DNA from: Macrosoma leucophasiata
Taxonomy: Eukaryota; Arthropoda; Insecta; Lepidoptera; Hedylidae
Assembly: GCA_036365455.1 (NCBI GenBank)
Contig: JAWQUS010000008.1
Coordinates: 11,019,501-11,083,500 of the forward strand
Direction of reading: 5' to 3'
Length of the DNA stretch: 64,000 nt
The notes beneath the pieces were generated by a model. The model was not told the DNA's origin, did not search any database, and saw only the letters and a program-made list of their open reading frames with translations. Position 1 is the first letter of the stretch. Every line of letters starts with the position of its first letter. The translations under genes were made by a program, and so were the position numbers. This document shows, in pieces, positions 1 through 10,739 of the stretch.

Positions 1-64
1 TGCTATGCTGCTACCATAAAGCAATGCAATAGATGTGAAGGAAAGATTTGACAAATCGGGCAGG

Positions 65-235
65 GCTTCAGTAGCTCAATTGGAAGAGCGGCTGGACTAG
101 ATTCCCAGTAGGTCGCGAGTTCGAGCCTCGCCTGAAGTCAAATTATTATTTCCATTTTTCTTTAAAAATAAAATATATTTTCACAAGCATGTGTTAATGC
201 GAAATAATATAAAACAATTACCTGTTTTGCTTTTT
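65..235 (+). repeat. tRNA-derived SINE, tRNA-like head 65-138
   Basis: The head has a perfect 7-pair acceptor (GCTTCAG/CTGAAGT, one G-U), D-arm GCTC/GAGC, a 5-pair anticodon stem GCTGG/CCAGT, and T-arm GCGAG-TTCGAGC-CTCGC. The anticodon loop is 9 bases (ACTAGATTC) instead of 7, so it is unlikely to work as a tRNA. The downstream part (TTTCCATTTTTCTTTAAA…CATGTGTTAATGCGAAA) is shared with 43891-43960, which marks a SINE family. The box A/box B promoter of RNA polymerase III is recognisable. Confidence 0.65.
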
Positions 236-239
236 GTCG

Positions 240-1250
240 ACTAAACAATAATTAATTATTTTTGTTCAGATTTAACGAGGTAAGTCAATGTATGATGTTA
301 TTTAAATATACGTCATTTACTCATTTAGGTATCGTTGAAAACATTTTGTGATTCAAATGGCCCGTCATATAAAATGTTCATATTTTTTATCGCACCTGTG
401 TACCATCATATTAATACGTGGAGGAAAACTTTCTATCCCTTTTTACAAGCATTGCGCGGTCAGAGGAGTGTGAAATTTTGGACAGGTATAGGTAGCATTT
501 CACCTAGTTAGCTGAAATGAGCGCACCTTGCTACGCCACCAACAAAAAAATGACAGTGGCGCTATCTGTTGAAAATTGGTCATACCAACTGAAAGACCTT
601 CGTACCCCTTCGTAAAAAACCGTCGAACTCATGCACAACAATTTGCACAACAACTTTGCTAAAGATCTTCACAAGAATAAAGATTTTTTTAAAATCTAAA
701 TTGATGTTGAGGATATGTATGAATATAGCTTTAGCGCAGAATGTTAATTTTTTTTTAAATCATGCATAATAATACCTACTTTAAATTTATAAAAAAACAT
801 TTTTATTCATTCACTATCCATGAATTTGTCACACCGTAAATTCACTCTGTAGGTAAGTAGGTATATCAAAACATTTGCGATGTTTACCAGCCTGAGGTAA
901 AACGGATTCACAAAACAAAGTAGAGATTATAATATTTATCATGGAGGTTCGGCATAGAATTCAGACGTACTTACTTCGTCCATTATTCGAATCCTATACC
1001 TATTTTTCGGTCGTAATTTTGTTCATGCCGTTTCATAAGTATTCAAGCAACAAATAATAGTATATGTAAATGTATATGCCTCTAATAAAACGATAGATAG
1101 ATTAGATTTAGAGGCGTAATGTCACATTTTATAAAAAAACACTTGATTCACTTGAAAGCAAGAGTCCATGTAATGTCAAATAAATTGTTACGGGTGACGC
1201 AGTAGGTACCTAATATAAAAGCTAGTTTTAACTTTTTTTCTGTAATGAAA
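240..1250. other. Intergenic, no gene seen
   Basis: AT-rich, stop codons in all frames. Nothing recognised apart from simple A/T runs. Confidence 0.5.
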
Positions 1251-1251
1251 T

Positions 1252-1390
1252 GGCAAAGTTTTGACCAATACCGGTCTGTCAGTGCTTACGTAGGCAGTGT
1301 GCAACAGAGATAACGCTCTACGAAGTCGAAACGAGTCGATTGTCTCTTTCGCAGGCTCGATGTGCAATATTAATTGTTGAGTACTGTACC
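1252..1390. repeat. Half copy of the 9475 MITE
   Basis: GACCAATACCGGTCTGTCAG, AGGCAGTGTGCAACAGAGAT, GCTCGATGTGCAATATTAAT and GAGTACTGTACC match 9600-9740 closely. The left terminal repeat is missing. Confidence 0.6.
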
Positions 1391-1435
1391 TCTGCTTACC
1401 CCTTCGCGGATAACAGGCGTGTAGTTAATTTTTCC

Positions 1436-2900
1436 TTGGATACCAAATGCGGTATGTAAGAAAGTTAAAGCCCCTTAAAATTAAAAAGTAAATAAGTAAC
1501 TATAGTTCTGTACTTACTGTTATATCAAAAAAAATAATAATATCATTCATACTATTTCATCAATAAACACTATGTCATAGTTTCTTAATCATATTAGTTC
1601 CCATTATAAGTCTTGCGGTTTTAATTGAAACAAGGAATTACTAAGCTTATGCTTATCTTATCAGTACTTGTTTTGTTTTAATGTAAACGTTTTACAAAAC
1701 AGGCTCATTTCACGAAAAAATATGAAATTGGCGTCTTCAATTCTAGGTAAATTATTTATAATTAATATTAATAATAAATTCGTTACGCTCAATACATTTG
1801 AATATACCTTTGTGAAAAAAACAAAATCTCAATTTAGAAACAAGTTTAAATTTAATTACTATATACCTTTCGTCTAAATCTTAGTAACAATTAGCAAAGA
1901 AAAACGTATATTAGAATCAACATTTCAGAAAAAAAAACTTACAGTAATTACCTATAATATTTTGTGTTGTCTCTGTTGTTTGGTTCTATATAGGTATTTA
2001 ATTATTTATACTAGCGGCCCCCACCGGCTTCGCACGGGTGCAATTGAGGTACCAACATAATACTTACCTATTGCGACTATTAATTAAGATATGAGTTATT
2101 CTATCTTTCAAGTTGGATTATACTTAACGTGACCATTTTTATCGTCATTCAAAACTTTTTTAATTTTGAGAATGTCCCATTCTCAAAATTAACCTTCGGG
2201 GAACCAGGGGAAGAGGCTACTTACGAACGCTCAGCTATAACGCTCTTCTTTGAGTAGGTACCTATCTCAGATATCGTTAGAGGATTATTGTAAATTATAA
2301 AAAAAATATTAAAATTTTGGAAATTTTTAAAATTTTGCCGTTTTGCTACGACGGGTACGCTAGTTTTCTAATGATACACAATTTTGCTGAGATTACCGAT
2401 AACGAGACATTTTCGCTTCCCAAAATACCTATTTCCTCGGAGACCGGGAAGGGCTGCCTGAAAACGGGACTATCGCGTTAGAAACGGGACGTATGGTCAG
2501 TCATACCTACTACACAATGACATGACGTGCAAACGTTTGATTAAAATCAGCTGAGTACCTACCTACCTAGTTTAGGAATTCATCTCGAACAAACAACGTG
2601 ATATCACTTAACTTCTTTTTATTATACCTATATAATTTATAGGTAAAGAAGAAGATAAATCAAACTAATATACCTAATTCGGCTTAGGTGACAATTCATC
2701 CGCAAATTTCTGTTGTTATTATTTATGCAATTCATGTTAATAGAAGTTTCATAGGTACCTTTAATAAAATTGTTTCTTGTCTCTATCTCTTCTCTAAATA
2801 GTCGCAACAAAAAAAAAAATAATTGTTTTATTGTATTTCAGTTAATGAGAATATTCAAAACAATTCATGTTATGATAAAAAGTCAACTTTAAAAAAAAAA
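1436..2900. other. Intergenic, no gene seen
   Basis: AT-rich. A Helitron-like start at 2012, and a perfect 15-base hairpin TTAATTTTGAGAATG|TCC|CATTCTCAAAATTAA at 2160-2192. The 69-codon frame at 1668-1877 is AT-rich, lysine- and asparagine-heavy and unlike a gene. Confidence 0.5.
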
Positions 2901-2904
2901 TAGG

Positions 2905-3190
2905 TCTGGTTTCGGGCCCGACGTGGGGCGCTAGGCTGGGGTCGTCCCAGCTTAGCGCATGAATTTTCTTCTACTGGAAAATAATTCTTCCACTAGTGCA
3001 GTCAGTTAATCGAGCAATGGCAGTCAAACCGTTCCAATCGGGCAGTCGTAAGTGCAATAACGCATGATGGGAAACAGCGTCCTGCGATAAAACTACCGCC
3101 ATCTGATCGGCAATTCACATGGAAAGCGTGGCGATTATGGCATATCCTCTTTATGGTCCAGGCTTTAGTTCAGCAGTGGATATCTTTTGG
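2905..3190. repeat. Dispersed 'GGCGATCGCAG' family, eroded reverse copy
   Basis: TCGGGCCCGACGTGGGGCGC … CAGCAGTGGATATCTTTTGG. The last part is the inverse of the family's start. Confidence 0.45.
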
Positions 3191-3240
3191 CGGAAATTAT
3201 GATGATGATTTTTCCATGGGAATGTGATAATTGAATAATC

Positions 3241-3395
3241 TTGTCTTTAAATATAAAAATGAATTGCTGTTCGTAAGTCTCGCTAAAACTTGAGAACGGC
3301 TAAACCAATTTGGCTAATTTTGGATTTAAATGATTTTTGGAAGTCCAGGGAAGTTTTTAAATTGACGGGAAATAGTAAAAATAGACTGAGAGATA
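3241..3395 (+). mobile_element. Helitron-like fragment, 'AACTTCGT' family
   Basis: ATGAATTGCTGTTCGTAAGT, GCTAAAACTTGAGAACGGCT and TTTTTGGAAGTCCAGGGAAG match the core; the CTAGT end is missing. Confidence 0.5.
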
Positions 3396-3904
3396 CTGAA
3401 CCCTCCGAGCACCGTTGGTCCTGTAAGGTTGGAAATTTTTGTAGGGATAAATCTTAACACGCCAAGTACAAACCATCGCCTGGCCAGTCACGTCACCAAC
3501 CCCAAATTTTTGAAAAAGTAAAAAATAATAAAAAATAAACTTGAACCTGTAAGGCTGAAATTTTTATATGATTTAGTTTATATATAGTTAAGTTTAAAAA
3601 AAATTGACAGGCGATTTCGATGAGCACAAGTGCCTGCCAGGCGAACCGAAAGGTGTGCTATATGTATGAATTAAATAAAATTTATTGTAACTTAAATAAT
3701 TTGGCGCTATTTTTGTTAATTCTATTGTAATCTCTAATCTATCTACTAATTGAATTATGTATTCATCAATTTTAAGTGGAATCTGTTACAAGTCATCTAC
3801 CACTTAGGTACTTTTTTCAGTCTTGTTTGAACCTCATTTCATAGGTATTTTTTGGGGCGATGAGAGATCTTAATCGGCAATGCTAAATGGTCAGACCCAG
3901 TTAT

Positions 3905-4186
3905 TTTATGTAATGAAAATGGAAAACAAGCATGCAGCTCACATTGATTTAAAGTGATGACTGCAGCTTATAGACATCTACATAAAACCAGAGGTTGAAA
4001 TGTTGATGCGTTGCCACCCCTGAGACCTAAGGTGTCATGATATAGTTATTACAAGAAAAAAAAAGTTACATTACCATCTAACCGGAACACGATAGTGCCG
4101 AAAACTTTTATTTGGCGGCAGATAGGCTAGGTAATGCGATGGTGCCTACGCCCTCGAGCTCCTACACTTGGAACTCTACCACAAGT
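3905..4186 (-). repeat. R290 dispersed repeat, full copy
   Basis: R290 is the commonest element in the window: about 290 bases, reading (sense) ACTGGTGGTAGAGCTCCAGT, GGCACCACCGCATTACCTAAT, TAGTGTTCAGCACTATCGTG, GCAACGCATCTGCATTTTGA, GCTGCAGTCATCACTTAACA and ending TTGCCAC…ACATAAAA. The A-rich 3' end suggests a SINE, but the head is not clearly tRNA-like, so the class is open. This copy is reversed. Confidence 0.7.
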
Positions 4187-4199
4187 GATGAGCGAATGA

Positions 4200-5050
4200 A
4201 CGAATAATTAAAGAATGATTGTGATATAATACGGGGACTCTCCAATCATACCAAAACCTGCCAAAACAAAACAATCCAACATCTTTCATTACCACCGCAT
4301 AATGTGTGTACATATACTATGTGTAATGCGTGTAATATACCTATTCAATCAATAACATTTCCACGAACAATCCTCCTATAATCCAAACCGATTTCTATAA
4401 AAACATGTGTAGCTGTACCTACCTATTTTTGAAAAAACAAATATTTTACGATTAAAACTGCTAGCCAATATCCAGAGTAGCTTGAAAATAAGTCAACTTT
4501 ATCGTTTTAGACATTTTCGCAGGGGGAATTGATATCAAATTCGTGTAACGGATTAGATAGACTAACAGGTTTTAAACATTTTTTATGCAGTTTGACAGCA
4601 TACCTCTACATTTTTGCATTTAATACCATCCACGCCTTATACCTAACTATATTATGATACAATTTGATATAATGAATGAATTAACAACGTATTATTGTAA
4701 AACGTTAACGCAACAAAGTTTTTAAAAACTTTCTTAATCAAACTTTGTAAACGTCATTGTATTCTTGAGCGTATTCACTCGTAGGTATTCACCAACAAAA
4801 AAACCGTTTTCATATTTCATAAGGTTTGAATTCGGTAGTCGTTTTAATTAACATAGGATAACCCGTAATTAGAATGTCATTGAGAAATCAGTCAACAGTG
4901 CATAATTAAATGCTATGAAGATACACGCAAAAACTCTACAGCTCTACAAGCCAATTGTTAATTTATATTTCAGCAAAGATCAGTATATTCGACCTTTGTT
5001 TTCATTTCTTCTGTATAAAAAGTTTGTGTGTAACGGAGGTCTGAAGGGTT
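4200..5050. other. Intergenic or intron of the minus-strand candidate gene
   Basis: AT-rich, no exon seen on either strand. If the exon at 5058-5130 is real, this is its first intron. Confidence 0.45.
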
Positions 5051-5057
5051 TGCTCAC

Positions 5058-5130
5058 CTCTTTCCTGGAAGTCCGCCGATGAGGAGCAGACGAGGAGCAC
5101 CTGCAGCACCAACACAGCCTCTTTCCACAT
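5058..5130 (-). CDS. Candidate first coding exon with signal peptide (unidentified gene)
   Basis: On the minus strand, ATG at 5130 (context GACATAATG) opens 24 codons plus one base: MWKEAVLVLQVLLVCSSSAD then FQER, ending AAAGAG|GTGAGC, a strong donor, phase 1. The peptide has a charged start, a hydrophobic core (VLVLQVLLVC) and small residues (SSSA) where signal peptidase could cut. A signal-peptide exon ending in phase 1 is a common pattern in genes for secreted or cell-surface proteins. The stretch upstream on this strand (5131-5400) is CpG-rich, like a 5' leader or promoter. No second exon was recognised at lower coordinates; it would have to lie beyond the window's left edge or be too short to see. 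The gene cannot be named. Confidence 0.45.
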
Positions 5131-5410
5131 TATGTCACAGTCACTTAACAGGGGCACATGCTAGAAAGTTCACAATATTCTAAGACCACATTTGAGCCCA
5201 ACTTGCTGTATGAACGTGCACGCGTCCGGTCGGTCCGTAAGCACAACTTGTATGTATGGCCGCGGCCGGAGACTCTAGACGCTTACGCGCACAGCGGTAG
5301 AGTGCCAAAGAGTAAGTACTGTCAACAGATAACAGAGTCCGGCGAGGCGTTGAGCGCGGAGCGCTATAACATCGCGCGCGACTGTGTGGCAATAGAGGGT
5401 GCGATCGCTA
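5131..5410 (-). promoter_or_regulatory. CpG-rich stretch upstream of the candidate secreted-protein exon
   Basis: GC content and CpG density rise sharply here (for example GGCCGCGGCCGGAGACTC, GCGCGGAGCGC) against AT-rich flanks. Open frames on both strands are small and look like by-products. Probably the 5' leader and promoter of the minus-strand exon at 5058-5130; no clear TATA box. Confidence 0.35.
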
Positions 5411-5449
5411 AGAATATAATTGATAGAATTATTACATTTTAATTATCTC

Positions 5450-6440
5450 TGTAGTACTCGATGCTACAATCAGTTCGTAAGTTACTTGTTTTTTTTTTCA
5501 GAATAATAACATAACATAATTAAGTACACACATATTTATATCGAAGAGTCTCTAAACATAAAATAAATTATCCAAAAATTGATAGTTAATACGTTTTATT
5601 CCAAGTTTGTCGCGATTATATAATTTACATGATTTTCATTTATGAAATTTTCTGGGTCTTCTATAGCAGAGTTATTCGACGGATTTACTTAAATCTAAGT
5701 GCTATCTAGGTAAATCCAGCATATTTTTTAAAACTAAGTTAGACATTTCGCTAATTGCTTAATTTTATTTTTGCCATAATGTATATAATATATACTATAT
5801 TATACACTTATATTCTAATCTAACTCTATGTTTACCTGCTTAAATGTCATTCACAGTATTCACTATTAGGGAAGGCAACATGACTAAGTGTTCATGAATT
5901 ATCCTGTTGTAATGATGAGTAAAGTCATGAACATGAACAGTACCTACATATGAAGATTAAATTTTGTGTTAGTTCTATTGCTAGACTACATGAAAATAAT
6001 CATAGATCTGAGCGTCAACATTTATGTTATTTATCGATTAGTGAGAAAACTATTCTTATCCGCGTTTTTAAACCGACTAACATATCTGTAATTGTGACTC
6101 ATCATTGACGACGCGGTAGCGGTTTTCTGAGGCTATATTGTAGAGCGGCGCAAACGCAGGTAAGCCTCCGGGGGAGGGAGACGTGCGGGGTGGGGAAGCG
6201 GGGTGGCGGGGTGACGGGGCTACTCAATGCACTTGCGCTTCGGGGCTGGGATGAAAGGAGACATTCATTCACGTGCTTCTTGCCGACATTTCGATCTACA
6301 CAATAGATCTACAAAGGACCGAGTTTCAGAAATAAACTGTTCTTTGTGGGATAAAACCCTGGTTATATCTGTTCAACGATCTAATTCGGAGTTGACACAC
6401 AAAAATCTAAGATGTCCAATTGTAGATACAATTTGTACAA
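5450..6440. other. Intergenic, with one GC-rich patch
   Basis: Mostly AT-rich. At 6105-6225 a G-rich patch (GGGGTGGGGAAGCGGGGTGG) includes a donor-like CGCAG|GTAAGC at 6160 on the plus strand, possibly the end of a non-coding first exon, but no partner was found. Confidence 0.4.
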
Positions 6441-6443
6441 AAT

Positions 6444-6765
6444 ACTAGCTGTGACCGCGACTTCGTCCGCGTGAGAATTAATGATTGTTTAGTATCTACC
6501 CGGATGAAGTCGTGGGCGCAGCTAGTATAAAAGTATCCTAAGTTACTCCTTATTACAGAAGCTATCTGCAAGTGAAAGTCCTGTCGAAATCGGTAAAGCA
6601 GTTCCCGAGATTATCCCCAACAAACAAACAGACAGACAGACAGACAAAAATTGTAAAAAAAAATGTTTTGGTATATGTACCGTGTACACATACATATGCA
6701 TTTAGTAAAAAGCGGTTATTTTAATATTACAAACAGACACCCTAGTTTTATTTATTTGTATAGAT
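6444..6765 (+). mobile_element. Helitron-like non-autonomous element, 'GACTTCGTC' family
   Basis: Starts ACTAGCTGTGACCGCGACTT and holds the inverted pair GACTTCGTCC / GGATGAAGTC followed by GGGCGCAGCTAGT. After it comes a conserved block (AAGTTACTCCTTATTACA, CCCGAGATTATCCCCAACAA, a CAGA run, ATGTACCGTGTACACATAC). Hairpin plus CTAGT is typical of Helitron 3' ends, and such elements are common in Lepidoptera. Copies at 13537, 23200 and 26270 share the layout. Confidence 0.6.
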
Positions 6766-7213
6766 GCGATTGACTAAAAAAAGCTTCATTTATATATAAG
6801 CGCGTCGGTAATATATTATATAACGCGTACGTAATCAGTAAACTGGGGCTTATTTGATATTGATATAGTATCATTATAGATAGTATTTAGACAGTAGAGC
6901 TGCGGTGGAAGAACACGATTAGACTAGGTAAATCTGCAGCTAAAGGGCAGCTCTTCGCGACATCATTTGGCTAAATTCCAATGTATGGCTATGTGATCCT
7001 CCCTGTTACAAAGACAAATCAAACTCGAATATCTCGTCTATAGATTTATACCGTAGATGTCCTCGAATTCTTCTAATAATTTACCATATGGACTGTAAAC
7101 CAGATTAATCAGTACTAAAGTATTAAGTATCATAATTTAATTTCAAGTAAAACTACCTTATAACTTTTAACGCTAAGTTGAAGCGGTGTTTGTATTGCTT
7201 ATTTGTTTGTTTG

Positions 7214-7475
7214 TATCATCATCACTCCAGCCGAAAGAACGTTTACAGCTGGACTAAGCCTTCCCCAAAGACGCCCATAACAGTGTTGTGTGTCATAAGG
7301 GGAGAATACGCCATAATCGCCACGCTTGCCAGGCGGATTGGCGATCGCAGTGACGGTCGTTTTATCGCGGAACGCTGGAATGGTTTGATCGCCATTGTTC
7401 GCTTTACAGTCAGTCAAGCACTCGGGTAGCAAGCATCTCAAGAGCGGTAGGGTCATCATGTCCCGACGCCAGTAT
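7214..7475. repeat. Dispersed 'CAGCCGAAAG…GGCGATCGCAG' repeat
   Basis: CAGCCGAAAGAACGTTTACA, GCGGATTGGCGATCGCAGTG, TGGAATGGTTTGATCGCCAT and AGCGGTAGGGTCATCATGTC form a LINE-end-like unit. Relatives lie at 2915-3190 (reverse), 16765-16930, 37095-37250 with 37620-37725, 49352-49500, 53890-54000 (reverse), 57283-57500 and 59205-59330. Frames on both strands are by-products. Confidence 0.55.
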
Positions 7476-7983
7476 AGAATATTACTTCATACATACGACA
7501 ATATTATACGGAATAGAATCAGGGGTTTTCGAAAAACAAATGTTGATACTCCTGTGAGAAATAATGCATGGGCCATATGAGCCCATTATGTCTATTTATA
7601 GGGCTGTATAAACTGAAACAAATAATTTCCTCTAATTGTAACAATACATTTATAATCTTATTTACCTGAAACATTCCACGAAAGCGACACGTGGAGTACT
7701 TATGACAAAAATAATTTCATAGTTATTATTCTTAGAATTTTTAATACCGTGTAGGATTCATTTGAGTATTGTAATTTGATAAAGTGTTTACCTGCAAATA
7801 CTTATTTGCCATTCGTTAATAGGCAAATCTATAGCATTTGTAGGTTATTGCACTTTGTTACCTTCTGCAAGTTTTTCTAAAGAATTGATAACCTCCTCCT
7901 CTTTCGTTATTTAATCAACGAAAAACAAAACAGTAGGCCATTATCAATTCGACATGTTCATTTTATTTTTTTTTAAATAAGTA

Positions 7984-8236
7984 CTAGCCGACTCGGCAAA
8001 CTTCGTATTGCCTCACAATGAAACAGTGTGTCAAAGGTTTGATAGATACGGACTATTTGTATAGGAAAATGAAATTGTGGTCTTTACTATTTTCCTTCAA
8101 TTTCTTCATATTTTCTTACCTTTTAAACCTTCCCTGGACTTCCAAAAATCATTCAAAACCAAAATTAGCCAAATCGGTTAAGCCGTTCTCGAGTTTTAGC
8201 GAGACTAACGAACAGCAATTGATTTTTATATATTAC
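7984..8236 (-). mobile_element. Helitron-like element, 'AACTTCGT' family
   Basis: Reverse copy: CTAGCCGACTCGGCAAACTT … GTTAAGCCGTTCTCGAGTTT … CGAACAGCAATTGATTTTTA. A related open frame (8018-8344) is not a gene; the same frame recurs in the other copies because the repeat is conserved. Confidence 0.6.
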
Positions 8237-8897
8237 TTTATAGGTAACACATATTTTTTACTGGGCGATCCAATTTTTATGATTAAGTATTTTTTTAATC
8301 GATTAAGTATTCCTCCAAGTTGGCTTTCATATAATTTCATTTAAAAACGCTATGAAAATCCACCCGAAACAGTACTAAAAACGGACATGATTACAGTTTA
8401 CATTTTTATAGTTTAACTACTTATGTCGTATTTTATTTTAATTGAGTGATCCCATTTTGTTAAGTGGGTAGAGGGTATACTTTAAAGTTGGTTAATCTCA
8501 TCATTATTTGTTATTGAAAAATAAAATTCAGCTTGAAGAGTATGAAAATTAGTGATGTTTGGTGTCTCACCATCAATTTGTTAGAGGTACCTACCTATGT
8601 GATAACTGATTATGTTACAGATTCTATTGAAATTTGAGCTTTTTTAATTCATAATTGTGAGAACTTTATCCCTAGCTAGTTTATGAATGTTGCCGAGGGT
8701 CTGTTAACGGAGAGAGAAAGGCAGCCGCGGAAACTCTTCAGCGATTTACACCAGAAACCTCGGGTTTTAGCTTCTTTAATTTTATGCCATGGAACTTTTT
8801 GTAACAAAGTTATAACAGTCGGTTGATAATCAAATCACCGTCGTTATAGTGTATAGTTATCCGTCAATGTAGTGGTGAAGAGTAGGTACCTACCTTT

Positions 8898-9423
8898 CAC
8901 TGTTGGTAGAGTTCCAGTGTAGGAGCTCGAGGGTATCTGCCGCAAAATGAAAGTGTTCAGCACTACGTGTTCCGGTTAGTTGATAATGTATGGCCCCGTA
9001 ATAACTATCACAGAAACATACCAACTGTTGGAGCATTTGAAAGTGCGCGCCTTGTGCATGCGCGTGCATATAGCTAATCACACGGCTTCGTTTGGAATCG
9101 GACCAATGGGGACGCCTACGTCATGCGCATGATTGTGATTGGCCAACGCGGCCAGGACGACGGGGCACTCGCGCCATCTTTACTATTGTCTTGTAATTTT
9201 GTAATTTGTAATCGCAATCGAATCAATAAACGGAACATACGTTACACCAAAAAACCTCGAATTTTCTTGCCTCCAATTCCGCAACATAACACCAACTCAG
9301 GTCTCAGGGGTGGCAACGCATCTGCATTTTGACCTCTGGTTTTTATGTAGATGTCTATCAGCTGCAGTCACCACTTAACATCCATGTGAACTGCATACTT
9401 GCTTACCAAGGTTACATAAAAAG
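8898..9423 (+). repeat. R290 copy interrupted by a solo LTR
   Basis: R290 sense sequence in two parts, 8898-9025 and 9297-9423, separated by a 266-base LTR. Together they make a full copy. Confidence 0.75.
9026..9291 (+). mobile_element. Solo LTR inserted in R290
   Basis: 266 bases starting TGTTGGAGCA and ending CAACATAACA, so TG…CA ends, flanked by an exact 5-base target duplication CCAAC (9021-9025 and 9292-9296). An AATAAA lies at about 9224-9229, as expected for an LTR poly(A) signal. A 5-base duplication and the TGTTGGA start fit Ty3 or BEL/Pao LTR retrotransposons of insects. Internal sequence is absent, so a recombination between two LTRs is inferred. Orientation follows the AATAAA. 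Confidence 0.8.
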
Positions 9424-9474
9424 TAACGCTTAAAAGTGGCACTACGGTTCATAAAATTTAACAATATCTAAGTA

Positions 9475-9740
9475 GGTACAGTATCCAATGAGAAATAATG
9501 CACATCGACCTCAGGAAGAGACGTCGGCTTATTTCGGATCTGTAAAGCATTATCTTTTTCGCACCTTATGTATTTGACGTTTGTCCACCATTTTGATCAA
9601 GATTTGACCAATACCGGACTGCGGATGCTTACGTACGCGTAGGCAGTGTGCAGCAGAGATAACGCACTATGAAGCCGAAACTAGCCGATTGTCACTTTCG
9701 TAGTCTCGATGTGCATTATTTCTTGATGAGCACTGTATCC
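9475..9740. mobile_element. MITE with ~35-base inverted ends
   Basis: Left GGTACAGTATCCAATGAGAA then ATAATGCACATCGA; right reads ATCGATGTGCATTATTTCTTG then ATGAGCACTGTATCC, its near-perfect inverse (one-base slip). Middle includes GACCAATACCGGACTGCGGA. The right half has a relative at 1252-1390. No coding capacity. Superfamily not resolved. Confidence 0.65.
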
Positions 9741-9760
9741 TAACTGTCAAAGTAAAAAGA

Positions 9761-9807
9761 AATCAATCAAACTGTCTTGTCAAAGAAGATAGTTTGACTG
9801 ATTTTAT
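9761..9807. repeat. Imperfect inverted repeat
   Basis: AAATCAATCAAACT at 9761 and AGTTTGACTGATTTT at 9792 are inverse with one mismatch. Adjacent to another foldback repeat. Confidence 0.4.
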
Positions 9808-9864
9808 TTTTTCCCAATTAGCAACTTACCTATTAACCTATTATCAAAAACAATTGATAAAGTA

Positions 9865-9940
9865 TCCATTTGTTTCGATACTACGCATTTATATGTAAGT
9901 ACCTACATACATATAAATGCGTAGTTTCAAAGCAAATGGA
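9865..9940. repeat. Short foldback repeat
   Basis: TCCATTTGTTTCGATACTAC GCATTTATATGTA pairs with TACATATAAATGCGTAGTTT CAAAGCAAATGGA, nearly perfect over 30 bases with an 8-10-base loop. Probably a tiny MITE or hairpin. Confidence 0.55.
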
Positions 9941-10256
9941 AATCTTGTTAGTCTTAAATCCTAATTAATTCTATCTACCAGGACAGCAACTTGCAAAACT
10001 AGCAACAGATTTATACCGGATATTGCTGATACGTAGGTACAGCTACGTAGATATTTTGAACAGCTATATTTTAAAAGAGTATAAGTAACAGATTTGTTAT
10101 CTCTAAGAACAGACGTTGACTTTCTGACGTGCAATTTTTTTTATGAAATTGCTAGTTAGCTGGCCCAGCAAAATGTTGTTCTGCAATATATTTAGCAAAA
10201 GATAACATGTGGTAAAAAAAACATCACAAATAATTTACACCGTTACCGTTAACACT

Positions 10257-10340
10257 GATAGAGACGGGACGAGAATCCAACCCAGGACTCCAGCGTAGTA
10301 GTAGTGGCCTGCTACTACTAGGCTGTCTGGAGTAGTCATC
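10257..10340 (-). repeat. Fragment of tRNA-SINE head (second family)
   Basis: GAGAATCCAACCCAGGACTC and CAGCGTAGTAGTAGTGGCCT are the reverse complement of the head at 35943-36020. It directly abuts the LINE end on its right. Confidence 0.5.
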
Positions 10341-10344
10341 AGCA

Positions 10345-10735
10345 TTATTTCAGCCAAAAGACCTCCACTGCTGAACAAAGCCCCCCTCCCCCAAGGAATG
10401 CCACAATTCCTTGGGGGAACGGTCCCGGGCCGCCCTCATCCAGCGATTGCCCGCGACCTTCACCAGGTCGTCGGTCCATCTTGTGGGCCTGCCTACGCTT
10501 CGTTTCCTGGTACGCGGTCGCCACTCGAGAACTGCTCTGCCCCAACGGCCGTCAGTTCTTCGAGCTATGTGCCCCGCCCACTGTCACTTGAGTCTCGCTA
10601 TTCGGTGAGCTATGTCGGTAACTTTGCTTCTCATGCGGATCTCCTCATTTCTAATTCGATTTCGCAGAGAAACTCCAAGCTCTCTCCATTGCTATCTGAG
10701 TGACCTTGAGCCTTCTTATGAAGCCCATAGTAGTA
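10345..10735 (-). pseudogene. RTE-type LINE 3' end (reverse transcriptase C-terminus)
   Basis: On the minus strand the frames give MRSKVTDIAHRIARLKWQW…, RTDGRWG.AVLEWRP and then a segment where QAHKMDRRPGEGRG would be PPTRWTDDL in intact relatives, typical of the C-terminus of RTE-type endonuclease/reverse-transcriptase proteins. Several frame changes are present. A perfect 13-base hairpin (10387-10399/10406-10418) lies inside. Element 5'-truncated. Confidence 0.6.
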
Positions 10736-10739
10736 GGCA

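Noticed and set aside
65..138. Functional tRNA gene
   Set aside because: The anticodon loop has 9 bases and the flank matches another SINE copy.
6600..6660. CAGACAGACAGA runs near 6630, 13720, 23630 as a CRISPR-like or satellite array
   Set aside because: They are the CAGA-rich segment of the Helitron-like family, not spaced repeats.
8018..8344. 108-codon open frame, plus strand
   Set aside because: It lies in a Helitron-like repeat; the same frame recurs at 26203-25994 and elsewhere because the repeat is conserved, not because it codes for protein.
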